A DNA stretch of 64,000 nucleotides from Pempheris klunzingeri. Taxonomy: Eukaryota > Chordata > Actinopteri > Acropomatiformes > Pempheridae. The translations under genes and the position numbers were made by a program. Under the pieces are notes generated by a model. The model had not been told where the DNA came from. It searched no databases and saw only the letters and a list, made by a program, of their open reading frames with translations. Where the stretch lies: contig NC_092033.1 in the NCBI RefSeq assembly GCF_042242105.1, positions 2,722,908 through 2,786,907 on the forward strand. Reading direction: 5' to 3'. Positions within the stretch are counted from its first letter, which is position 1, and the number at the start of each line of letters is the position of its first letter. This document shows, piece after piece, positions 46,295-58,344 of this stretch.

Positions 46295-48076
46295 GGACAG
46301 ACCGGAAGCTTCTCGTTAACCCTCGTTAGTCTGTTGTGGATGTAATGAGACAGACTAGCGTTATGTAACAGACAGACCAGAGGAGAAGGAGGGTGTTGAT
46401 TTCACAAACACAATGGGGGGGACATTGTATACGTGTGCTGTCGAGGCAGCAGCTCATTGTGGCTGGAGGAGGGTTAACGGCAGCTGTTTGATGTTCGCCC
46501 AATAAAATTACTGACATTAATGAAAAGCTTAGGAATGACTGTGTGTTTATGCATCATGGTCCGACTGTGGAGAGAGCAGGAGTGTAAAGTTTCACCATTA
46601 GACGATATTATATAGATTCTTTGGACGATATTCACAAAGTCAATTCAATCCAGGGGACACTTCATAATTTCATATCAATCTTTAATATTATAGGAGCCTC
46701 ATAGCTGATTATGTTAAATGTGATGTTTCCTCTGAGCTCTATGACGTGCACGGTAAAGGCCACAGCTGGCCCCAGGATATTTTAGGTCATCCATTCATTA
46801 TTAATTGATTGCCAGTGATTATTACTAATGGCTAAATGGAACAGGCAACCGTTTTCGACTGCTCTGATTTTGGTTTTAACTGTGTAATGAAAACTTATAA
46901 GACGTTACGCCCACTCCAAGCATGGACGCTACAAAAATATGAAGTTTGATAAGTTTATGATAAGTTTTGCTGAGCACACGTCTCAACAATTCGACCCCAA
47001 TTTGCACCCGGTAGCAGCTAAAGTGTAGGACATGGTCACTACAGGTATGTGTGAACATTTATACTCACTGTTTGTGAACTTCCTACGTCTTGCACTCTCA
47101 TGTACGTGATTATTTCAGTCTGTCAAACTAGCAGCAACATGACAAACAGCCAAGCGGCCTGTAAAGTTCCCGATTTGTCTGACATCCATTTCCACAATGT
47201 TGATTTATTCCTGCGAGGGGAATTAATATCCTCATAGCCATTATCTGCCTGGTGCTGACCTTTCAAAATAAAGGCGATTGATATATTGATCCAGATTGAT
47301 GGATTACACCTCTAATAGATGATAGAATTATTTTTTTAAAGCAGCTGTTGGCTGTTTAATAAGGCAATAAACTAACTTGGACGCCATGTCAGAGGCTACA
47401 GTGAGGTTAACAGGCCACATGAACATCATTCATGTGCAATAAATCTGCCTCTCATACGTAGCAGACGGCGCTGTATAACATTCACTGCTCAAACAACACA
47501 GTGACTGTATATTATAAATGCAGGAATAGCAGCAGTAATAAGACCCAACGCTTAACTATGCAGGAGCACTAAAATAGTACAAGCTGTTGAGAAGCTGATC
47601 ACATGATACATATAAATGATCTCTGTACTTAAATTATACACAAAATAATGTCACAGAATCCAGCTGTGTTTATATATTAAAGCTGAAACAGTCACCTGGA
47701 AAAGGGAAGCTAATCATCTTTATTACTTACAGCACAACAAGCTGTAAAGACGACACTGACACATGACTGTTGTGTAAAGCCGCTATGGTCAACACATTAG
47801 CTAGCAGCTGCCTTTAGCCGTCAAATGCTTCGCTGTGTTAACCTGCTGATGTTTTTGCAGAGCAGTGACACTGAACCAAGACAGCAAAGTTCCTAATTAG
47901 CTGAAAGATGCTGACTTCCTCTGTGTAGCTGAGGGGAACTTGGGTGATGTGATTCTCGATGAACTCCTTTCACACGCAGACAGTAATTTAATAATATGTG
48001 AAATTTGGGATGATTCTGGACTGCATGGTCCGCTTGAAGCTTCTCCAGCTTCTCCATGCCTCTAACACCCACCGTA

Positions 48077-48078
<2 letters not shown>

Positions 48079-48125
<47 letters not shown>

Positions 48126-48251
48126 TTTTTGTTCCCAGTCAGCTTTCTCACACACAAAAACATGTATAGACTCTTAATCGCACAAAATGTTATCCTAGAT
48201 TTCAGTAGAGCTGTCTACCTGCTGCTGAGAGCTCCACCTTGTACCAAGTGT

Positions 48252-48329
<78 letters not shown>
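48079..48329. repeat. Two long (TG)n tracts
   Basis: TG tracts at 48079-48124 and about 48248-48329 are separated by 120 bp of ordinary sequence. A CA tract at about 48451-48475 lies in the opposite sense. Confidence 0.95.
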
Positions 48330-48330
<1 letters not shown>

Positions 48331-48450
48331 TGTGAGAACCACTGATAAGAGGATCATCTATCCTGCACACGATCTCTGTTTTGTAATTGGAAGATGGGTG
48401 AAGTGTATCGCCTTTGGTGTGACCTCAAGCTAACCCCCTTGCACAAACAG

Positions 48451-48481
<31 letters not shown>

Positions 48482-51400
48482 TTCACACACACAGTTTATA
48501 TATTTATATATAAACAGTGCATTAGTTTCTTTCAGTGCACTCAAACCTCGGTGTGTGTGTGTGTGTGTTCGCTGAGTTCCCTGTTCGTTCTGTGGCCTGT
48601 GGGCTTTGTGTTTGTCATGTGGCAGGAGACAGACGGGGTAATGGCGCGACACGTGCCGCCTTTACATTTGTGCATTTGTCTATATGTGCGTGTGCGCATT
48701 CAGCTGAGAGACACTGCAGCCTTCATAGCTAAAAATAACGTCTTCATCCAGCTCGCCCTTCCTCTCCTCAATCTTTATCTTCATTCTTTCCATCGCTCCC
48801 ATTAAACTCCAAAATCTGTGCTCTTCTCCTTCCTCTTCTTTGTTGTTTTCTCATCCATTTCTGCACCGTGTTTTTGTTTATGTCTATCTGTCTGTTTTCT
48901 TCATAACAACAACACAATGAACCGTTTGCTGCTTTGATACAGTGAGTAGAGCCACCAGCGTGCACCACACTTTGGTGTTGTTTGCCAGATTTAACAGTTT
49001 TATGTGAGAAACCGTGTACTTGAGGAAATAATTTCTGCTAATCTGAGTCTGGGTCTGTGTTGCTGCAGCAGCGGGTGAAATGATTTAGCCCCTTAACCGC
49101 CGTCTCCTCCAGCTCTTCGTGGAGGATATGCGGCATCCCCGATGAATAACGCCTTCTCATGTTCTTCGTCTCCTCTGGGGCCTCCTCATAGTTGAACATG
49201 CTTAGAAAACTTCCACAGAGAGGCGGATTCCTTCAGCGTTAACGACCACTGTGATGATCCTAAGACTGATCATCGCTTGTGTCTGTAATCTCATTTGTTC
49301 GGTCATTACCGAAAACCACAGGAGAGAGTGGGAATGTAGATAAAGTGGTAGTAAACGGAGAGCTTGTGGTCCCTCCTCATCGCCTGCATTACTGCTGAGA
49401 TCACACCTTTTCATGCTCCATCTCACGCCTCGTCCCACACAACACCCCTGATGTATGTGAACTCACTTGGGGCAGCTGCTCGCTCCTAACTCTGTCCCAA
49501 CATGCATGTGACGTGGCTCCAGAGATGGCAGCGTCCTTCACCCATGGTCCCTCAGCTGGCCAGTCGGATTGCATTATTAGTTAATATGACCCAATACCTG
49601 CTAAACTGACATTCCCATCATCCTCAGCAGTACTTAATATACATGTGCTGGCATGCTGACATGCTAACCAAGTAATAAGCATGGTGTAGATGTGATACAG
49701 TACCTGGTAAACATTAGCATTGCAGTTTGACAGACTTTTCAATCAAAAAGATCCAGAAATAACCAGAGGAACTGATCCCAGGAAGGAAAGGAGGAACTTA
49801 AGATATGGCAGGAACGATACACTTTTCTCCTGATTCGACACTATACACAATACTTGGGTGCCAAATCGATACGAGTACGATTTGATATTAAGATTTAATG
49901 TGATTCTTGTGTACTTTTTTAACACTGGACCATGGGGAAAAGTTGAATCATACACTTCTAGAGACGTCTATCATGAGGTATATTTCCTAAAACAATCCCA
50001 TCACAGCATCATTGCTGCTGTACTGCATAGAAAAGTGTTAAATGAAACGTAGATGCACAACTTAAAACTGCTAATGTGACATTTAGCTGCTCATCAAGCT
50101 AGTGCATTAACATTTTAGGGTTAACTAGGGAGTTCCTCTGTGCGCTGCTGAGTGCTGGAGAGCAACAAACATCATTAACACTAGTCAATATGGAAGTGCA
50201 CGGAAAAATATAGCAGCAGTTGTCCTGCTACCATGAGCTGGGACCATGACTGTGTTTACATCCACATACTTTTGGTCTAAAATGTGAAGGTGCAGGTCAG
50301 ATATCGGACTGTCTATCAGTCTGTCTGCATGGGCTAAAATACAGATTCAGGCAACCAAAAATGTTCCACCTGTAACTAATATCTCTGCATATCCCTGTTT
50401 GCACTTCCACCACATCTGAAGAACCGTGAAGATTAGGCAGATAACAGCCAAGGAGGTTTAAAAAAAAAACATTTTAAAGTTTTTGGAACCCAGTTTTTAC
50501 ACAGAAGAAAACAATAACAGCCATCCTGTCGTCCCTTTTTTATTTCCTGTTGCGTAACTGATGTTTATGGATGTAGATTAGCTGCGTGACAGATCATTTA
50601 CATTTGCAGCTGCTACCCTTGGAGGCCTTTGTCTCCCCTCGATGGTGCTAGCACCTTAAAATCAACTAAAAGTGTCAGGACGGAGCATCAAACGTCAGTA
50701 ACCCAAATGAGATGGATGATTCTGGTGTCTTGCTGTCCTCTCTTGCCCCTCTTGTCCTCATCCCTACATCTCTTTATCAAGAAGCCGTTTTCTTCGCTCA
50801 CGACCATTGGTAATTTCCTGTTAATATTAACATTGTGTCCTTTTGTGCTCTGACAGACACACACAAGGTTATTTCAGCTCACCCCTCTGGGTCAGTCATG
50901 CTGAAGCTCCGTTTTAGTTTCTCTCAAGCAAAACAAAGGGTCTTTCAGTGGAAAGCGCCCACTGCACCGGGCAACAGCACTGATGCCCTGTTTGTGTGTG
51001 TCCTCATAGCTGCACAAACACATGCTTGTGACTGTACTCGGCAGGGTTCAGCCGCAATGGGAGCTTGAAGGCCGATGACAGTGCTAATAGTTGTGATATG
51101 AGGCTGAAAAAGCCCATTTAGACACACACAGCACAGGAAATATTCACCCACTAGAAAAGTGCAACCTCCTGTGGGGTTCACAGGTGGAGAAACAGCTACA
51201 GTGCAGGGAATTAGTGGGAAATATTGTTGTGAAATTGTGCAGAAGTTGTTTATTTAAGGAGGTTTCACAGTTGTGGATGTCAAAGGTATCAGATGCAGGG
51301 ATTCATCCACCCTGTAGGGAGGTGACACCCTTTGGTGCTCCTTTGAAGCCTTTGTAGTGGTGTACATCTTGTCGGACAGACAGTGGTGCTTTCATTGTAA

Positions 51401-54400
51401 TGTATACCGGCAATATGAGGGGAACTCCCCAGTGTGTGTGTGTGCTGTGATCTCTATGGTGTATAATCACAGTGATGTAAGCAGGCCTGAGGCAGTGCAG
51501 ACATTATATTCACCTGTGATCCTAAAACCAGACATTTGTTAATGGGGTAAAAAAATCAAAAGTGAGCACCTGCGTGAGTTCAGATTTCGCCTTCTAGCTT
51601 TTCTGTCTGAGCTGTTAGTTTGTGATGTGAGCTGCTTTGATTTGCATGTTTTTCTGTCCTGACAATGAAACTGTGACTTCCGCTCAGTGGCGTGTCCATG
51701 TGTTGAGCGAGCAGGCTGTCAACGTGGGCGAAATCAGGTCACTTAGAGACATTTACAGATTAAAGACACTCTGCAGTTGAATTATTACACAGTTTGCAGA
51801 AAGAAAACAAATGTTGTGAAACCAATTTGTTACAGATAATAGTTAAGATATGGAGCTGCTGCCAAAGGCTGCAGGAGTCTTTGTGATTCTTTATTAATGA
51901 ATTAAAGGATAATACTGTGTTTTTTTTATACTGTACTTACTATCAACATATGCTGTAGAAATAATGAATGTTGCATTAGTTGAACTGTCGATGCTTTCCT
52001 GCTCTGTCTGTGGCTCAGAGCGAGCTACTTCTTCCTAACAAATGTTAAGCCTGATTCTGTAAAAAGGCATTTCCTAAAAAATCTGGCCTCAGTAGTTTTT
52101 AGCAGATGTTCCTCAAACAGGAATAAATAATGCATTTGTTAGGGACTATTTTCATCCACAGTTGAACACGCTCTTGGTGTGTTAGCGAGTCTTTCAGCAG
52201 CAGGATGGTGTGTGTTGGATTCATAAAATAAACTACGTCGCCCATGTTTATTGCAATGAGGGAACATGTCACTCAGTCCAACGGTGCAGCTCATTGGAGC
52301 GTTTTGGGCGTCGACTAGGCAGAAAGTGCTCATTTTCTGATATAGAAATGAGTTTTTCTCAGCAGTGCTTGTTAGTAAGGTCAGTTATTTTATTGGTTTT
52401 GTTTTGTTTTTTGTGGAATTTGTAGAAAACTTTAGGAAATCACCAGCCTTGTCCTAAAATTCAGTCGTTTACAGTGCTGTATGTTACATAATTATACTGT
52501 ATATTGCAGCACACATACAGCACTAACTCCAAACATAGTGTCTTACAGTTTATTCAGGCATTAGGGTTGGACGATAGAAGAATTTGATATTAAGACAAGG
52601 CCGGTAATACTGAATTTTGACTCAGTCGCCTCCAAGTGGATGATCAGTAATAAGAGTTTATGAATGATTAGCTGCGCCACAATCAGGACAAATGAACAAC
52701 TATTCAGCTTAACTTGTCCTCTTCTAAACTGCAAGATAAAAATAAATGTTAAACTTTAGATGCAATTAAGAACTAGTCCCACAGGGTCGCCAAGACAGTG
52801 AAACCAGTGTCTGGTCCGCCCTGCTGATCTTTGTTTTTAGCCGTGGACACTAACAGGGCTAACGTTAGCACGTACACAGCGTCTAGTTTGCCTGTTTGTT
52901 AGTTTTAGATGCTACAAACAAAGATCAGTAACTTGACGGCTCCATTTAGCCTAAACATGATGTTAACAGTGTTGTCATGTTGCTTAATACTAATGCAATA
53001 GAGTTTAGATTCAGCTCTGTTGGCCACAGGTTGTTGGTAAAGGCGACTCTTTAATTTGAATGTCTCGTAATAACAAACGCTGTTTCAGTCGGTTTGAAGA
53101 AAATCAAACTTGGTTAAGCTCGTATACCAGATCGGACCAACAAAACCAAAAACCTACCCAACCCTGTCAGGCACATCTTTAAATAGCTGTGGCTGAACAG
53201 GTGTCACAATATTTCAGTTTTAATATTCAAGACACTTTGACACTGTTCACTCTTGGCTTCAAGCTGCAGACGAGTGAATTTGTCCAAAGTTGTTTTTGTT
53301 TATGAATTTAGTCGAACACAATACATATCTGACTGCTTTCATGTGTATAAAGTGGATATTGTCGACATCTTAGACAAAACCTTAGACTGGGTGCTGATTA
53401 AAGCCCTAAAATTGTCACTTTCCCAGGAGTTTTTGATATTTTTGATATCCAATTGTAGTAACTTCAAGGAGGCTGATATGAGTGTTAATTGTTTATAATT
53501 CAACAGCTTATTTACAGTGAATTACATCTAATATTCACCGCACCTTTCAAATGCATAAACAGCTTTAATTTTTAATACATTTTCGCTCTGCAGTATCAGT
53601 CCAACCTTAAGGTAGAGGATTAATTGGCATAAACAAACCCTACAGTGCATCATGACTCAATTAGCATTAAGGACTGAAGCACAAATAACCAAAAGCACCG
53701 ATCAATAGACCTCCTTGACATGTGAGCTCATTCTCCCTCGGGGCCCTGTTCTGTCCCGGCTCCCTCATGTTTGCCTTCCAAAGGAAAAGTGATGATTCTG
53801 TCTATTTTAAAGTGGTTGTGATTCTCATATGAGTGGGTCTATTTTGAGCCACGGTTTTAATAGCATTATCTGTTGTCTTCCTTTTGAGAAGTCGGCGGCG
53901 ATGGCGACCGCTCAGCCTTCCTCTCAACTCTCCCTCTGTTCTTTGTTTTGCTTGCGTTCGCTGTCAGTTTCAGGCGCTTTTATAGAACCGACAGAAGTAT
54001 TGAAGAGACAGCTGGTAGTTTTTTAAGATGAGATGGTTTGAGTTACCTTTGATTGTGATATCAGTGTTTGCGTCTCAGCTCCATCTTTGGATCTTGTGGT
54101 CAGAGATATCTTAAAATAAAAATTTCTTATTTTAAGTTTGACATTTTTGGAAATGCGTCGTCACTGTGTTGCTCAGACTTCGATTACTAGACTTAAATAT
54201 TGTCATATTTATTATATGTACAGCTAACAGGATGGAAACAGCAGTCATTAGATTATACAAAATAGATTTATGCAACTGTCGTCATGATTTAAAAATATTT
54301 TCCCACGGTGAGTCCCATGACATTCCTGCAAACTGGACATTAGCCAGGAGCAGCTTTAGGTACAGGCTGGGTTAGCTTAGCTCTTATCCTGTTAGCGCCT

Positions 54401-56562
54401 CCTGCTGCGGCACTTGGCCCGGTGGATGGAAGATGCTGTGGGCAGCGATCAGCTCATGGTCCGCTTTAATCCAAACTGTTAATACAAAGGCGTAATGCTG
54501 CCTTAAGTGACATGTGCTTCAGCAAAAAAGGAGGCATGTAGTCCAAGGAGGAAGGGTCAAAGTACATTAGTGTCACATTTGGAAGCTCTTGGCACAGTTA
54601 GTGGAGGGGAATGTTTCTTATAGCCTTTAAATGTGTGCCTTTGTTGTTTTCTATAAAGCTGAGGGTTAGTTTATAGCGTACCAATGCACACTTGATAATC
54701 AAAGGTGTGTAAACGTTTCATTTGAAGAGGTGATATTCCCACAGCAGTAGCTATTATCAGCCCTGACATTCATTGTAAAGCAGCAGCAGCTCTGGATTGA
54801 AGTAAAATGAAAAGAGAAGGAATGAAGAATACAGTATTTATATATCCTAAACTTTATTTGCAGAGCAGAGCATTTTGATTGTAAAGCAAATAAACTAAGC
54901 AGAGCATTAGGACGTTATGTTTTAGTTTCCTTGACGTAGCAAAACCAAAATGGAGTCCAATCATATTTCTGATCTGGCATTTGCAGTCACATGTCTGTAG
55001 ACAGTAGTTTATATTGAAAGACATCTGCATTTGACCCAAATGTAACTGTAAAAGAGGCCTAAGATGGCAAACATGGCAACTAGGCTTATTTAGAGTCTGG
55101 CAACGACAGCTTCACAGCCAGTCTTTTGGGTTTTAGGAGCACTTGCTTGACTAGTAATTAAATTTTGCAAGCACACATTTAATGAGTAAATTACAAAGGG
55201 AACATGCACTTTATGACACGTTTGATTTGGGAACACTCGCACTTGATTGGTCACCTAAAAAAGATAAACATCATAAACACCAAAACTGGCAACCAGAACC
55301 AAACCTAGTGGAGCTGAACCACCGCGTCCTCTCACTCTCAGCAGCAACTGTACATGCCTGCAGTCACTCCGGTGATTTCATGGCTCTTAATCAAACACAA
55401 AGACTCCATTATGGCTCCATTTGCTGAAATACACTCATTTTCCCTCTTCTCTTCCTTTGCTTCCTCTTCGTCTTCTTCCTCCTCCTCCTCCTCCTCCCCC
55501 CACTCTTTCTCCTCTTCTTCTTCACCTTCACACTTTCACCCACATCCCTGAGATTGACTGTAAGGCCACATTTTCCGCTTCGTTACTTCATTCTGATGTT
55601 GGAGTTCGGTAAGAAGAGGAAGAAGAAGAAGAAGAGGGAAGGATGAGGAATGGATGTTGGAAGGTGTGTGTGTGTGTGTGTGTGCGACTGTAATTATTAG
55701 CCCAGTAATTAGGCCTTGTCGCCTGTTGTCTCTCCCCCCTCACTCGCCCTTTGAAGTCTCCTCCTTTGGCCTACCCACAATGCACTAGGGAGGCATCCAG
55801 GAGGGGCCAGAGGAGTGATGGAGTGGGGGTTGTTGGGAATGTGGGTCAAAATATGTATGTGTGTGTGTGTGTGTGTAAGAGAATTTGTGGATATGCTGAT
55901 GATGAGAAAGAGAGAAAGAGAGTCTGGGGGTCTCAGTTCTCCCTCAATGTCTCCCCATCGCTGGCAGATCGGTTGTGCTGCCTTTCATGTCGGATTCCCC
56001 ACACACACATCATTCATATGTGCCAGATGCTGTACTCTTGACACACACACACACACACACACACAGATGCACACAGATGCACACACACGTCACATGAGTC
56101 TCTTTGTTTTGTTTTGCTGCAGAGATAAAACCCGGCTCTGTTACACTCCTCTGTAAGGGAGACAAAGAGCGCTTATCTCACATACAGTGAGAGTGTGTGT
56201 GTTTTGAGGGAGAGAATGTGTGTATGCGTTTGTGCGAGAGCGTTTCTCCAATGCAGTCATTTCTAATTTTGCATTGCGATGTTTACGGGCGGGATTTTAA
56301 GCCTCGTTAACTGGAATTTCAGTTCCCTCTTTCCCATTACTGGACTGTCCGATAGATTTTTGTGTCTGTGTGTGTCTGTGTGTGTCTGTGTGTGTGCGTG
56401 TCGATATGGCCACCAGGGCCAGCATGACACACTTCCCCTTCAAAAGTGGGCTAATCACACACAGGTTACTGGGCGGTGCACAAGACACACTGCATAGAAG
56501 TAAAATGTTTGAAATGCATTCATTGTTTTGGGGAATGGATAGAAATCATGTTATCAATCAAT

Positions 56563-57150
56563 AACATTTGAAGTGTCTGACAACAAAGCAGAAAGGATCC
56601 CTACAGAGATAGACCTGTAACATCCTTTTTTCGCTCAACCAGAGACAGCTGTTTTCAAACTCACCAGACTCCATTGACAAAAATGGTAATTTTACAAGGC
56701 AGGAGTGGTCGATCTTCTGCTGCCTCGATTGGGTGTGTTGGATCTGTTTTGTTGTTTCTGTTTAAATAAAACAGCTGTTGTATCGCACTATTCAAACCCA
56801 CCAGACTCCATTGACAAAAACAAAACTAACAAACATGCTAACTGATCAAGGCAGCATTAGACCACCATCTCCTGTGTTGTACAAGGTAAAATTACTGTTT
56901 TTGTCAATGGAGTTTGGTGGGTTTGAACAACTGTTTCTGGTTACACAAAAAAGGTCACGGGTCCATCTCTGGAGGAATCTTCTCTGTATTGTTGTCAGAC
57001 ACTTTAAGTAACAATCTGAGCCTGAGCCTGTTTTATCAGGCACTGTTTACTCAACATCTTACCTTGCGGCCATCGCAGCTCATTCACTGCCTGTTGATAG
57101 GGTCCAAGTTTGAAAATACCTCGACCCTATTGACCATCAAGTTATCCTTA
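56563..57150. repeat. Foldback (MITE-like) element, copy 6, composite
   Basis: Two forward blocks (CCAGACTCCATTGACAAAAA near 56665 and 56801) and one inverse block (TTTTTGTCAATGGAGTTTGG near 56898) are present, implying that one copy inserted into or recombined with another. The right end has TTGCGGCCATCGCAGC and a GGGTCC block as in copy 5. Confidence 0.85.
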
Positions 57151-58344
57151 AACCTTTATGAAACCGACTACTACATTTACGCACACTAGAAACTTATATT
57201 CTGACTGCTGTAGTTACAAAGACCAATACAAAGAATCCTGTTAAAAACCGCATGTCGACAGAGCAATTAATATTTATGGAGTGAAATCTTTTAATTAATA
57301 AATTCCTCTTGTGGTAGCCTGTTGGGTTTTAATTAGACCAACTGCAGCCAGCTGAGAGGAAATTCAGGTCATGTCCCCACACATGCACTCACACCAACCC
57401 AAATGCATGTGCGTGTGTGTGTGTGTGTGTGTGTTGCAGTGTACAGAATCTGAAGAACAGGTTGTGGATGTGTGTTGGTGTGAGTGTGCGGTCATACGCC
57501 TCGACACTGATTGATGAAGTGATTCTCGCCACGCAGTGTCACCAATGACAAATTGCTGAGGGTGTGTGTGTGTCAGCAGATGGTGTCTCGTGAGGATGAG
57601 GGGAGCTAGCGACCTTGAGAGGTTGAAAGAGAGAGAGAGAGAGAGAGATGGTGACGGCAGGGGTCAGCCTGTTTTGCGCCCAGGGTCGGGCGGGACAGGC
57701 GGGGCATTTCTGCTGCTGCTTCCTCACTGCATTTCCTCCACTCAACCAGCATGCTCATTCCTCTCTCTCACACACACACACACACATATAAACACACTCT
57801 CTTGCATGGGGCGTTAACACAGCAACACAATGAGCAGGGACCGGCTTGAGGCAGATTGAGCAAGGTGTTTCCTGTGACCTGGACGACTGCTGCGTCAACA
57901 CAAACACACTCGTCTGGAACAACGCTCAGGCGTGTGTTTGCAGACGTGAGCGCGTCTGCTAACCGATCTGACTCCTCTCTTTCAATTAGTGTTCATTAAT
58001 TTCCCCTTTGTATAAACGTGTGAATGTGTGTAAGTGAAAACAGCTGTATTCAAGTCTGTGATATTCATCCTTTATTCATGCTTTGTTCATGCTTTATTCA
58101 TGTGCTGTTCAGGCATTAGCAGAGTGACTGAATATTGGATTAAAAGCAGCTTTACGTTATTCATGAGTGAGATATTTTGGGTTGTGCGGAACACCCCCAT
58201 GCTGTGCACACACACACAACAACAACAACAAAACAGTCCTCAAAAAGTTGTGTGCATTTCTCTGCTGGTTTATCAGCCCCTTGCGACTGAACTATTGTTG
58301 ACTGTGTGTTCCTGCGTGTCCCTCAGGCCGTGCACTGCCCTGCA

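Larger units (their letters stand above)
38398..58326 (+). other. cdk17: cdk17 intron 1 (about 20 kb)
   Basis: This long stretch has no exon-like sequence that I recognise. It carries more than a dozen CA, TG and CT tracts in both orientations, concentrated in 41.1-42.5 kb and 45.3-48.5 kb, two foldback elements (43.0-43.8 and 56.6-57.2 kb), a tRNA-like SINE relic near 40.33 kb, and otherwise AT-rich unique-looking DNA. Enhancers could be present but cannot be seen without cross-species alignment. Confidence 0.55.
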
